Shown: positions 24,938 through 33,524 of the stretch, one piece after another
Layout of the letters: each line of letters begins with the position of its first letter
How positions within the stretch are numbered: position 1 is the stretch's first letter
DNA from: CAVZCK01 sp963798805
GTDB lineage: Bacteria; Pseudomonadota; Alphaproteobacteria; Rhizobiales; Rhodomicrobiaceae
DNA length: 64,000 bases
NCBI GenBank assembly: GCA_963798805.1
Contig: CAWCVC010000002.1
Span: 558,001 to 622,000 of the forward strand
Direction of reading: 5' to 3'
The notes under the pieces: model-generated
The model's database searches: none
The model's input: only the letters and a program-made list of their open reading frames with translations
What the model was told of the DNA's origin: nothing
Program-made: the position numbers and the translations under genes

Positions 24938-26353
24938 TCAGTTCGGCGCCGGCGCCGGAGCGGCGGGAGACGCCTCATTGGCGGGCGGCTTCGCGTTCGC
25001 AGCTCTGCCCGAAGCGGGAGAGGTCGCCTCCGCCTGCGGGGGCGACGGCGCCGGAGCTGGGGCGGAACCCTGGGCGGCGGGTTTGCCCGACGGGGGCGAA
25101 CCCGTCTCGGGCGGGGTATTCTCCTGCGCGGGGGCTTCGGCGGAGCCAGGCGTCTTCGGCTCGGCCGGGGCGGGCTCGCTGGCTTCGGCGGCGGGCTGCT
25201 CCTTCGGTGTTTCAGCCTCTGCCTTTGCCTTTGGCGCAAGCACGCCGGCCGTCCAGTCGACGAGATCGGAGGCGGCCTCGCCGAAAGCCTGGTTCAGCGC
25301 GGCGACCGCCGGAACCGTATCTGCCGACTTCGCCTGCACGTCCGCCTTGAACAGTTTCGAGGCGACAATCTTGCCGTTATCGGTAATCCTGACGAAGAAC
25401 TCCACCTCGGCGGTCGGCTTGGGCGAGACGACCATCTGGAACTTGCGGATATCGGTCAAAAGCTGAAGATCCGCGGTGACCGCGTCGGTGCTCTGGCTGA
25501 CGCTGCCGCCAAAGCCGGCATTCTCGAAGCTCTGGGAAATCCGCGCCTGCACCATGCGCGTAACGTTGTCGCCCCAGCGCGGTCCAGCGGGTAAGGGCGC
25601 CGCGCCTTCGGAGGGGAGGAAGAGAATGTTCTGCGTGTCGAGCTGAAACAGCGCGCTCGGCAGCGCAACGGCAAGCTGGCCGCGCAGGGTCTTGACGTTG
25701 GTCTTGAAGTCTTTCGCCGCGGCGACGTCGAAGACCTTGTCGTTGTCCGGCCCCTTCGGGCCGCCGGTCATGCGCTCCAGGCCGGCGATGATGCCGTCGA
25801 CCTTGCCCGAATTCTTGGCCAGCGCGCCGGAGAATTCGTTGAGATTGGCAATAAGCTGCGAGAGGGGCTTGGCGTTCTCGTCGAGGATGCTGTCGATCTT
25901 GAGCAGCGTATCCTTGGCCGAGGTCGTCAGGCTCAGCCCGGCGCCAGCCTTCGCCAGGAGCACAGGCGGCTGGTTGCTCTTGGCAATCAGCGGCGCGCCA
26001 TCGGTTCCGCCCGTGAGCGAGATGGAGGCGACCCCGGTCAACCCCTGATATTCGAGATCCACGGCCGTATCGTTGCGGATCGGCGTGTCGGAATCGACAG
26101 AGACATCGACGAACACCTGTCGCGGATAGGCGGGGTCGATCCTGAGCGCGGTCACTTCGCCGACCCGGATCCCGTTGAAGAGGACGGCGGACCCGGTCAG
26201 CAGGCCGGAGACGGAATTATCGAACTGGATCCGGTAGACGGCGCGGTCACGGAAGCCGCCGGTGTTCTCAAGCCAATAGACGAAACCGAATACTCCCGCC
26301 GTGACCGCGAGGAGGAACAGACCCATCAGAATATAACGCGCGCGAATTTCCAT
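24938..26353 (-). CDS. mlaD: MlaD-type MCE protein fused to an auxiliary-lipoprotein-like domain
   Basis: 471 residues. A signal anchor (YILMGLFLLAVTAGVFGFVYWL) is followed by an MCE domain with LLTGSAVLFNGIRVGEVTALRID and LEYQGLTGVASISLTGG (about 35-150), a helical stretch, and from about 225 to 365 a domain (VALPSALFQLDTQNILFLPS, MVQARISQSFENAGF, DLQLLTDIRKFQMVV) that resembles the separate ABC-transport auxiliary lipoprotein (DUF330/PqiC-like) usually encoded next to mlaD. The last 95 residues are a Pro/Ala/Glu-rich tail. MCE proteins form the periplasmic hexamer that carries phospholipids between the membranes. The fusion assignment is by motif pattern and remains an inference. Confidence 0.85.
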   Translation of the reverse strand: MEIRARYILMGLFLLAVTAGVFGFVYWLENTGGFRDRAVYRIQFDNSVSGLLTGSAVLFNGIRVGEVTALRIDPAYPRQVFVDVSVDSDTPIRNDTAVDLEYQGLTGVASISLTGGTDGAPLIAKSNQPPVLLAKAGAGLSLTTSAKDTLLKIDSILDENAKPLSQLIANLNEFSGALAKNSGKVDGIIAGLERMTGGPKGPDNDKVFDVAAAKDFKTNVKTLRGQLAVALPSALFQLDTQNILFLPSEGAAPLPAGPRWGDNVTRMVQARISQSFENAGFGGSVSQSTDAVTADLQLLTDIRKFQMVVSPKPTAEVEFFVRITDNGKIVASKLFKADVQAKSADTVPAVAALNQAFGEAASDLVDWTAGVLAPKAKAEAETPKEQPAAEASEPAPAEPKTPGSAEAPAQENTPPETGSPPSGKPAAQGSAPAPAPSPPQAEATSPASGRAANAKPPANEASPAAPAPAPN

Positions 26354-26362
26354 CTCTCGCCT

Positions 26363-27142
26363 CTAGATCGTTGCCGGGCGGGGCGACGGCGCCATCCTGC
26401 TGGCGCGCTTTCCCCGGAAATAGGCTTTCACCCAAGGATGTTCGGAAGCCATCATGTCCTCGATCGTGCCTTCGGCGACGACGACGCCATCGGCAAGAGC
26501 CGCGACGCGGTCGCAGACCGTGTGCAGGCTTTCGAGGTCATGCGTGACCATGAAGACGGTCAGGCCGAGCGTCTGCTGCAAGGTGCGGATCAGCGCATCG
26601 AAATCACCGCCGGAAATCGGGTCGAGCCCGGAGGTCGGCTCGTCGAGAAAGACAATTTCGGGTTCGAGCGCGAGGGCGCGGGCGAGCGCCACGCGCTTGG
26701 TCATGCCGCCGGAGAGCTCGGAGGGAAATTTCTGCGCGTCGAGCGGCGTCAGCCCGACCATCTCCAGCTTGGCGATGGCGACCTCCGCCATCAGCCGCTC
26801 GGAGAGATGCAGATATTCCCGCATCGGGAACTGCACGTTCTCGAGCACCGTCAAAGAGGAGAACAGAGCGCCGTTCTGGAACAGCACGCCCCAGTGCCGC
26901 TCGATCGACCGTTTTTGCTCGTCGGTGGCCTCGCCCATCCTGACGCCGAGCACCTCGACCGAGCCGGCCCTTTGCGGCAGGAGGCCGATAATCGTGCGCA
27001 GCAGCACGGATTTGCCAGCACCCGAGCCGCCGACCACGCCGAGGATCTCGCCCCGCTGCACGTCGAGCGAAAGCCCTTTCAGCACCAGATGATCGCCGAA
27101 GCCGACGACAAGATCGCGAATTCTGATAACCGGCTCGGTCAT
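26363..27142 (-). CDS. mlaF: Mla-type phospholipid transport ABC ATPase
   Basis: 259 residues. Walker A GGSGAGKSVLLRT, Q-loop region VLFQNGALFSSLTV, signature LSGGMTKRVALARAL, Walker B EIVFLDEPTSGLD, switch His MVTHDLESL. The Q-N-G-A-L-F and SGGM variants are typical of MlaF. It powers lipid transport through MlaE. The start MTEPVIRIRDL at 27142 is 7 bp after mlaE; 9 bp separate its stop from mlaD. Confidence 0.95.
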   Translation of the reverse strand: MTEPVIRIRDLVVGFGDHLVLKGLSLDVQRGEILGVVGGSGAGKSVLLRTIIGLLPQRAGSVEVLGVRMGEATDEQKRSIERHWGVLFQNGALFSSLTVLENVQFPMREYLHLSERLMAEVAIAKLEMVGLTPLDAQKFPSELSGGMTKRVALARALALEPEIVFLDEPTSGLDPISGGDFDALIRTLQQTLGLTVFMVTHDLESLHTVCDRVAALADGVVVAEGTIEDMMASEHPWVKAYFRGKRASRMAPSPRPATI

Positions 27143-27149
27143 GGGCGGC

Positions 27150-28286
27150 TCACATCCCGATTGCGGCAAAGAAAATGGCGAAAACGCCGTCCAACACAAT
27201 GACCATGAAAATTGACTTCACCACGGAATCGGTGGTCTTGAGGCCGAGCGATTCGGCGCTCCCCTTGACGCGCAGGCCCTCGGTGCAGGCGACGATGCCG
27301 ATGACGAGGGCCATGAACGGCGCTTTGATCAGCCCGACCTTGAAATGCGTCACAGTGATCGCCTCGCGCAGCCGCTCGATGAAGATATCGGGGCTCATGC
27401 CGCCATAAAAAGAGGCGATGAGGCCGGCGCCGAACAGCGCCGCCATCGAGCCGAGGAAGGTCAGCACCGGCATGGCGACGACGAGCGCCAGGATGCGCGG
27501 CAGGATCAGCACCTCGACAGGATCGAAGCCCATCGTCCTCAGCGCATCGATCTCCTCGCGCATCTTCATCGAGCCGAGCTCGGCGGTGTAGGAGCTGCCG
27601 GAGCGGCCGGCAACCATGATGGCGACGATCAGCACGCCGATCTCGCGCAGCACCAGGATGCCGACCATGTCGACGACATAGATGTCGGCACCGAATTTCC
27701 GGAAATGGAAGAAGCCCTGCTGGGCGATGATGCAGCCGATCAGAAAGGTGATGAGCAGGATGATCGGGATCGCCTGCCAGCCGACGCGGTCGAGCTGATG
27801 CACGGCGGAGGTCAGGCGGAAGGCACGCGGCCGGCGGATGACGTGCAGGAGCGCGCTGCCGACGGCGCCGAACATATTGACGAAGGGCACGGTGCCCTGG
27901 CCGAGGTCTTCCAGATTGCGGCCGAGCCGGTCGAGCCCGGCCAGAATGCCCCAGGGCCGGCGCATGCGCGGGACCGGCGCCTGGTTGGCATGGCGCATTT
28001 CATCGAGGAGGTCGCGATAATGCTCGGGAAGGCCGGTGATCTCGGCGGCCCGGCCAAGACTCTGCCAGGCGCGCACCAGCCGTTCCAGGAGCCAGGCGCC
28101 GAAGGTGTCGAACTCGCGGACGCCGGCCATATCGATGGACATGCTCGGTACGCGGGGCGCGGCCGAAGCCTGACTCTCGATCAGCGGCTCCAGCACCGCC
28201 GCGAACGGCGCCGTCCACGATCCTGCCGCCGTGAGCTTCAAACGCTCACCCACGACCGTGCTGCTCAAGACGGGTCCTGAACTCAT
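27150..28286 (-). CDS. mlaE: MlaE-type permease with N-terminal STAS domain
   Basis: 378 residues. Residues 1-100 resemble a STAS domain (MSIDMAGVREFDTFGAWLLERLV), the role filled by separate MlaB in E. coli; the rest is the MlaE permease: LHVIRRPRAFRLTSAVHQLDRVG, ILLITFLIGCIIAQQG, LVLREIGVLIVAIMVAGRSGSSYTAELG, KMREEIDALRTMG and a conserved C-terminal hydrophobic region. First gene of the operon mlaE-mlaF-mlaD. Confidence 0.95.
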   Translation of the reverse strand: MSSGPVLSSTVVGERLKLTAAGSWTAPFAAVLEPLIESQASAAPRVPSMSIDMAGVREFDTFGAWLLERLVRAWQSLGRAAEITGLPEHYRDLLDEMRHANQAPVPRMRRPWGILAGLDRLGRNLEDLGQGTVPFVNMFGAVGSALLHVIRRPRAFRLTSAVHQLDRVGWQAIPIILLITFLIGCIIAQQGFFHFRKFGADIYVVDMVGILVLREIGVLIVAIMVAGRSGSSYTAELGSMKMREEIDALRTMGFDPVEVLILPRILALVVAMPVLTFLGSMAALFGAGLIASFYGGMSPDIFIERLREAITVTHFKVGLIKAPFMALVIGIVACTEGLRVKGSAESLGLKTTDSVVKSIFMVIVLDGVFAIFFAAIGM

Positions 28287-28429
28287 CGCCTCTCCCCACG
28301 CGCCACCCCGGATCGACCGGATCGCCGGTAAGAATTACGCTTTTTTAGGTTAAAATAAGATAACCCCGCGCGCGGAAATGGCAATTTCCCGCAGCGTCGG
28401 GGTTCGATCCCGAAAGAGGCATTGGCGGG

Positions 28430-28817
28430 TCAGGCGCGGCGCGGTGTCAGGTTGTCTACACTCGCGACGCGAAAGGTGCGCAATTTGTCGTCCTGTTCGC
28501 GGATGGAGACATATTCGCCGGGCAGGAAAGCATGATTGCCGAATTCGATAGCCGCTTTCATCGTCGTCCTCATCGCCATGGACGTCGTAATGAAACGCCC
28601 AGCTTCCGCCCGGCTTTCTGACGAGATGGCCGATCTCCTCATCGTCCTCGCCCCAGAAGCGGCGGGCGCGGCATTCGGCGCGATGGGCTTTCCATGCCAC
28701 GGGATCGAGATGGCCGTCCGGCCCGACCGGCGCTACGAATTCATAGCCGTGGTCGTGGCTGCCCTCGGGAAAATCGTGATCGCGGGCCAGCTCCAGCCGG
28801 ATTTTTTTGAGTGTCAT
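28430..28817 (-). pseudogene. Conserved hypothetical protein, one-base insertion
   Basis: The first part MTLKKIRLELARDHDFPEGSHDHGYEFVAPVG and WGEDDEEIGHLVRKPGGSWAFHYDVHGDEDDDESGYR is followed, in another frame, by FGNHAFLPGEYVSIREQDDKLRTFRVASVDNL. Dropping one A in gaattc near 28543 joins GYR to FGNHAF and gives a coherent 128-residue protein. The family is a conserved alphaproteobacterial protein of unknown function. Without correction the reading runs on to 28350 in non-conserved sequence. Confidence 0.7.
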
Positions 28818-28841
28818 TCGTGATCCTCCCAGGTGGCGGCG

Positions 28842-28910
28842 TGGTCCGGGACCCCTGAACGCGCTGACTGCTTGGTTGGGGGCAGGGCCCTCATTCAGGA
28901 GCCCGGACCA
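28842..28910. promoter_or_regulatory. Long imperfect hairpin upstream of hemH
   Basis: TGGTCCGGG (28842-28850) pairs with CCCGGACCA (28902-28910), and CCTGAA (28854-28859) with TTCAGG (28894-28899), giving a 15-bp stem with one small internal loop, followed on the plus strand by TCTTTT. It lies between divergent genes, so it is either a terminator-like or a regulatory structure in the leader region of hemH. Confidence 0.45.
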
Positions 28911-29110
28911 TCTTTTGCATAAAAGAGAATATGTGCGCCGGCTTTGATCTGCCGCAATGAGGCCACCATTTGCAGCAGCTTTCGAAGTGTCGTTATGCCG
29001 GAGACGCGGTTTCCGATCTACGACAAAAACACACGCCCCTCTTGCCCTTCGGAGAGCGGCTCCCTAAACCTGCGGCTAACGCATTGAACGCAAGCTTTTC
29101 CCGGTCCGCA

Positions 29111-30136
29111 ATGGTCCATCAATCCGCCTCGAACCACCCGGCCGTCCGCCACGGCAAGATCGGCGTGCTCATCGTCAATCTCGGCACGCCGGACGACACC
29201 GGCTATTGGCCGATGCGCCGCTACCTCAAGGAATTTCTCTCGGACCGGCGGGTGATCGAGGTCAATCCCGTCGTCTGGTGGTTCATTCTCAACGGTCCGG
29301 TGCTGACGAAACGGCCATTTTCCTCCGGCGAGGCCTACCGCTCGATCTGGAACACCGAGCTCGACGAATCCCCCTTGCGCACGATCACGCGCAGCCAGGC
29401 CGAGATCCTGGCGCGGAATTTCGCGGACGAGCCGGCGGTGATGGTCGACTGGGCGATGCGCTACGGCAATCCTTCCATCGCCGAGCGCCTGAACCGGCTG
29501 CAGGCCGACGGCTGCGAGCGCGTCCTGGTGGTGCCGCTTTATCCACAATATTCCGCGGCGACTACGGCGACGGTGTGCGACAAGGCCTTCGACGCGCTGA
29601 AATCCATGCGCTGGCAGCCGACCCTTCGCGTTGCGCCGCCCTATTACGACGATCCGGCCTATATCGAGGCGCTGGCGCAGTCGATGCGCACCAGCCTTGC
29701 CGGGCTCGGCTTCGAGCCGGAGGTGGTGATCGCCTCGTTTCACGGCCTGCCGGTCGAATATTTCCAAAAAGGCGACCCCTATCACTGCCACTGTGTGAAG
29801 ACGACCCGGCTGCTCCGCGATGCGCTCGGCTGGGACGAGGCGAGGCTGTTCCACACCTTCCAGTCGCGTTTCGGCAAGGCGGAATGGCTGCAGCCCTACA
29901 CGGACAAGACGATTGCGCGGCTGGCCGAGAAGGGCGTGAAGCGGCTTGCCGTGGTGACGCCCGGCTTTGCCGCCGATTGCGTCGAGACGCTTGAGGAAAT
30001 CGCCATGCAGGCCAAGGAGATTTTTGTCGAACATGGCGGCGAGCACTATGCGGCCTTGCCCTGCCTCAATGACAGCCCGGAAGGCATGCAGTTCCTTGCC
30101 GGCCACGTCCGCCGCGAGCTTCAGGGCTGGATTTAG
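29111..30136 (+). CDS. hemH: Ferrochelatase
   Basis: 341 residues; inserts Fe2+ into protoporphyrin IX, the last step of heme synthesis. Seen: KIGVLIVNLGTPDDTGYW, VMVDWAMRYGNPSI, VVPLYPQYSAATTATV, IASFHGLPVEYF with the catalytic His, HCHCVKTTRLLRDALG, FQSRFGKAEWLQPYTDKT and PGFAADCVETLEEI with the conserved Glu. The ATG at 29111 is preferred to an upstream in-frame ATG at 28970, whose extension is not conserved. The TAG stop is part of the first foot of a twin-hairpin element. Confidence 0.96.
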   Translation: MVHQSASNHPAVRHGKIGVLIVNLGTPDDTGYWPMRRYLKEFLSDRRVIEVNPVVWWFILNGPVLTKRPFSSGEAYRSIWNTELDESPLRTITRSQAEILARNFADEPAVMVDWAMRYGNPSIAERLNRLQADGCERVLVVPLYPQYSAATTATVCDKAFDALKSMRWQPTLRVAPPYYDDPAYIEALAQSMRTSLAGLGFEPEVVIASFHGLPVEYFQKGDPYHCHCVKTTRLLRDALGWDEARLFHTFQSRFGKAEWLQPYTDKTIARLAEKGVKRLAVVTPGFAADCVETLEEIAMQAKEIFVEHGGEHYAALPCLNDSPEGMQFLAGHVRRELQGWI

Positions 30137-30301
30137 TGGTTCAATTCTAACACTCGCATCCCGCCTGCTGCGAGCACTCTTGCGAGTGTTAGAATTAAAG
30201 AACCGCTAGCAACCTTATGATTCCTCGTGGAGCATTTGAATTTGACATTTGAGTGCGAACTCGCGGCAGGCATGTCTCAAATGTCAAATTCGCTCCACTA
30301 G
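30133..30301. repeat. Twin-hairpin CTAG element, copy B
   Basis: Hairpin 1: foot TTAGTGGTTC (30133-30142, containing the hemH stop) with GAACCGCTAG (30200-30209); 15-bp perfect stem 30143-30157 with 30182-30196; unpaired AAA on the 3' side. Linker caaccttatgattc (30210-30223, 14 nt). Hairpin 2: foot CTCGTGGAGC (30224-30233) with GCTCCACTAG (30292-30301); unpaired ATTT on the 5' side; 16-bp perfect stem 30238-30253 with 30276-30291. Probably also ends or stabilises the hemH transcript. Confidence 0.88.
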
Positions 30302-30466
30302 GCCCGGCTAAAGCCCATCGCCTCCATTTCAGTGTACAATGCGCAGGTGGATTCGCGGTCGGCAGGCGCCGTTCTGCTTCTGTAAATATTCACATTACGA
30401 TTCTTGTTTTCGTTTTTTGCCTCAGTTCCTACATGAATGGCGGGGTTTTTTGCGGAGGACCGGTCC

Positions 30467-31486
30467 ATGACGGCCTTTTCGATCTTCGTTCTGACGCTTC
30501 TCGTCTTGATCGTCGTCACCGTCATCGCCACGGCGAAGGTGGTGCCGCAGGGCTATAATTTCACCGTAGAGCGGCTCGGACGCTATGTGCGTACGCTGCA
30601 TCCCGGCCTCGGCATCATCGTGCCTTTCATCGAGCGCGTCGGGCACAAGATCAATATGATGGAGCAGGTTCTCGACGTGCCGACCCAGGAAGTCATCACG
30701 CGCGACAATGCGATGGTGAAGGTGGACGCGGTGGCCTTTTACCAGGTGCTAGATGCGGCCCAGGCGGCCTATGAGGTCAGGGACCTGCAGCTGGCCATGC
30801 TGAACCTGACCATGACCAATATCCGTACGGTGATGGGCTCGATGGACCTCGACGAGCTTTTATCCAACCGCAACGAGATCAATATTCGCCTTCTCCATAT
30901 TGTCGACGAGGCGACCAATCCCTGGGGCATCAAGGTCACGCGCATCGAGATCAAAGACATCGCGCCGCCGGTCGATCTGGTCAACGCCATGGCGCGGCAG
31001 ATGAAAGCGGAACGCGAAAAGCGCGCCGCCATTTTAGAGGCCGAAGGCAAGCGTCAGTCGGAGATTCTGCGCGCCGAGGGCGACAAGCAGGCGGTCGTTC
31101 TCGCAGCTGAGGGCCGCAAGGAGGCCGCCTATCGTGACGCCGAGGCGCGAGAGCGCTCCGCCGAGGCCGAGGCGCGGGCGACGCAAGTCGTGAGCGATGC
31201 CATCGCGGCGGGCAATATCCAGGCGATCAACTATTTCGTCGCCAATAATTATGTCGGCGCCCTGAAGGAGCTGGCCAAGGCGCCCAATCAGAAAGTGCTG
31301 ATGATCCCGATCGACGCGGCCGGTGTGATCGGCGCGATCGGCGGCATCGCCGAGATCACCCGCGAGACCTTCGGCGGTCTCAATGATACCGCGCCCAGCC
31401 CTGCCGAGCGTACCGACGGGGCCGGCCGGCCGGCGAAGAGCCTGACACGCGCGCCGTCCTCGGGCGGCTCGGTGCCGAAAGTCTGA
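30467..31486 (+). CDS. qmcA: SPFH/Band 7 membrane scaffold protein (QmcA/stomatin type)
   Basis: 339 residues. One N-terminal membrane segment (FSIFVLTLLVLIVVTVIATA), then the SPFH domain (VPQGYNFTVERLGRYVRTLHPG, VDVPTQEVITRDNAMVKVDAV-type strand, ATNPWGIKVTRIEIKDI) and a long Glu/Ala coiled coil (AEREKRAAILEAEGKRQSEILRAEG), ending in a Pro/Ser tail. It forms large membrane-associated assemblies. The start follows GCGGAGGACCGGTCC. It is followed 21 bp later by nfeD, the usual partner. Confidence 0.93.
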   Translation: MTAFSIFVLTLLVLIVVTVIATAKVVPQGYNFTVERLGRYVRTLHPGLGIIVPFIERVGHKINMMEQVLDVPTQEVITRDNAMVKVDAVAFYQVLDAAQAAYEVRDLQLAMLNLTMTNIRTVMGSMDLDELLSNRNEINIRLLHIVDEATNPWGIKVTRIEIKDIAPPVDLVNAMARQMKAEREKRAAILEAEGKRQSEILRAEGDKQAVVLAAEGRKEAAYRDAEARERSAEAEARATQVVSDAIAAGNIQAINYFVANNYVGALKELAKAPNQKVLMIPIDAAGVIGAIGGIAEITRETFGGLNDTAPSPAERTDGAGRPAKSLTRAPSSGGSVPKV

Positions 31487-31507
31487 GCGCGGGCGGCGGG
31501 GGCAGGG

Positions 31508-31972
31508 ATGGTGGACACCGTTTTGACCTATATCGCCATTGAGCCGGGCTGGGTCTGGCTGATCGTGGGCGTCGTTCTCTTCGTCGTCGATGTGCTTGCT
31601 CCTGGCTTCTACATGACGTGGTTCGGGCTTGCCGCCATCGCGGTCGGCGTACTGGTCTTCGCCGTGCCGATGGAGACGAACTGGCAGATTCTTGCCTTCT
31701 GCGGAGCCTGCCTGATTTTCCTGATGATCGGGCGGGCGCTCTGGAGCGGGAAACGCGGCCTCAGCGATAAGCCGTTCCTCAATCAGCGCGCCCGCCAGCT
31801 TGTCGGCCGCACCTTCGCGCTTACCGCGCCAATTCGCGGCGGACAGGGGCGGATCGCGGCGGGCGACGGCGTCTGGATGGTGCGTGGGCCGGAGCTGCCT
31901 GCCGGGGCCATGGTGCGGGTGAAGGACGCCGACGGCACGGTGCTGATCGTCGAGCCTGCGGACGGCGCTTAG
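31508..31972 (+). CDS. NfeD-family membrane protein
   Basis: 154 residues: three hydrophobic segments (WVWLIVGVVLFVVDVLAPGFYM, AAIAVGVLVFAVP, ILAFCGACLIFLMIG) and a C-terminal OB-fold-like region (LVGRTFALTAPIRGGQGRIAAGDGVW, then LPAGAMVRVKDADGTVLIVEP). Short NfeD proteins act with SPFH partners such as the adjacent QmcA-type protein in membrane organisation or quality control. The start lies 21 bp after qmcA with a GGGGGCAGGG site. Confidence 0.9.
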   Translation: MVDTVLTYIAIEPGWVWLIVGVVLFVVDVLAPGFYMTWFGLAAIAVGVLVFAVPMETNWQILAFCGACLIFLMIGRALWSGKRGLSDKPFLNQRARQLVGRTFALTAPIRGGQGRIAAGDGVWMVRGPELPAGAMVRVKDADGTVLIVEPADGA

Positions 31973-32046
31973 AGCAGCGCGTGCCGCCCCTGCGGAGCCG
32001 GACCTGACGGATGGCGAGCGCTGGTGCGCCCCATCTGCCCGAGGCG

Positions 32047-33327
32047 CTAGGCTAGCCGCCCCCTGTGCCGGCCGATCAGCAACGCGGCAATCGCAGCGAT
32101 CTGGATCAGCGCTGTGGCGACGAACAGCCAGGGCGCGGCGCCTGCCGACGAGCTGCCCATTTGCGGGGCAAATTCGCGGATCAGCCCGAATGTGGCGGGC
32201 GCGAAAGCATATGTGGCTTGGCCGATAGCGACGATCATCGGCACGACGCGCGAGACATCCTCTTTGGCGAACTCCATCTGCGCGATCAGCGGCGGCAGCG
32301 ATGTGGCGTTGCCGATCCCTGCGCCGAACAGCACCACGCCGATGACGAGCAGAGGCACACTGTCGCCGGCCGCAAGGAGGAAGGCGAGCGAGCCGAGGAT
32401 CTGGACGCCGTAGCTGGCCGAGGCGTATAATCGGCGGTCGGCGCCTTGCGGCATCAGCCAGCCGATCAGCATGCGCCCGGCGATGGCCGCGGCGGTTGCG
32501 GCTCCGGCGGCGAGCCCCGCAAGCTGTTCGCCCAGCGCCGGCACCAGCAGGGAGAAAAGCTGCGCCAGCAGCCCGATCTGTGCGAACAGGCCGAGCGCCA
32601 TCCCGGCGGCAAGCGTGATAAAGCGGAGGTCCGTCCACAGCTGCGGCCCGGGGAGGGCGCGGAGCGTGGACGCACTCACAGGCGCCGCTACTGCTGCGAA
32701 ACCGTCGCCGTCTGCGGTCAAACCCATCTGCTCCGGCGTCCTGGAATAGTAGCGGCTGGTGAGCGCCCAGACGGCCGTGATCATCATCAGGCCGATCACC
32801 GCCGCGGCGATCGGAAATCCGAAGAGGCCGATAGCCCCGGCCCAAAGCGGCGAGAACACCACCCCGCCCATGCTCGCGCCATTATAGGCGGAGGAGAGCG
32901 CCGCGGGCCGCGCGCGAACGAACCACGGCGCGATAATCGCATTGACCGCTGCAGCGCCCATGGTCGCCCAGCCGCCGCCGCTGACGAGCGTCGCGGCGAA
33001 GAGCTGCCATGGCTCGCGGGCGAGCGCCCATCCGGCGACGCCCAGGGCAAGCGCGATTGAGCCGCCTTTGGTAACGGCCGCGACGCCGAACCGGGTGTAG
33101 AGCTTCGGCAGGTTGGCGATGACGATGGCCCCGAACAGGAAGTGGATGGTCACCGCCGTCGAGACCAGCGTCAGTGACCAGCCGCGCGCCTCGCGGACCG
33201 CATGCAGATAGATCGGCGGCCCGTAGAAGCCGAGCCCCCAACCGAACATGGCGAGGACGAAGACCGCGGTCACGACCCGCCAGCCGAAGAAGATCGATGG
33301 CCTTTCATGCTGTGCGATTGTCGTCAT
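32047..33327 (-). CDS. MFS transporter (OFA-like)
   Basis: 426 residues with about 12 membrane segments. Seen: IFFGWRVVTAVFVLAMFGWGLGFYGPPIYL at the N terminus, GWATMGAAAVNAIIAPWF, and a central loop TADGDGFAAVAAPVSASTLRALPG between halves. The W-R-V start and the layout recall the oxalate/formate antiporter-like group, whose members have varied or unknown anionic substrates. It is convergent with nfeD and divergent from a low-content stretch before the Omp gene. Confidence 0.88.
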   Translation of the reverse strand: MTTIAQHERPSIFFGWRVVTAVFVLAMFGWGLGFYGPPIYLHAVREARGWSLTLVSTAVTIHFLFGAIVIANLPKLYTRFGVAAVTKGGSIALALGVAGWALAREPWQLFAATLVSGGGWATMGAAAVNAIIAPWFVRARPAALSSAYNGASMGGVVFSPLWAGAIGLFGFPIAAAVIGLMMITAVWALTSRYYSRTPEQMGLTADGDGFAAVAAPVSASTLRALPGPQLWTDLRFITLAAGMALGLFAQIGLLAQLFSLLVPALGEQLAGLAAGAATAAAIAGRMLIGWLMPQGADRRLYASASYGVQILGSLAFLLAAGDSVPLLVIGVVLFGAGIGNATSLPPLIAQMEFAKEDVSRVVPMIVAIGQATYAFAPATFGLIREFAPQMGSSSAGAAPWLFVATALIQIAAIAALLIGRHRGRLA

Positions 33328-33482
33328 CGTTCACCCCGCTGAGACCGCTTAAGCGCACGCCGCATAGTGCCGCGGCTCCGGTCGCGAGGATTGCCGGAAA
33401 TCGATGCCGGATGTTACGGCGATGGCCGAAGCATTCGGCGCGTTTGTCAAGCCTCAGCCGATGTGCTGAAGCCAAACGAAAG

Positions 33483-33500
33483 CGGCGCCCGAGGGCGCCG
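33483..33500 (-). terminator. Intrinsic terminator of the Omp gene
   Basis: CGGCGCCC-GA-GGGCGCCG is an 8-bp perfect stem with a 2-nt loop; read on the minus strand it is followed by CTTTCGTTT. Its position 25 bp after the Omp stop fits. Confidence 0.65.
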
Positions 33501-33524
33501 TTTGATGCAGTTTTTCAGCGTCGA

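Noticed and set aside
31034..32845. 603-codon minus-strand open reading across qmcA, nfeD and the MFS gene
   Set aside because: Runs across three real genes on two strands; composition is that of a shadow.
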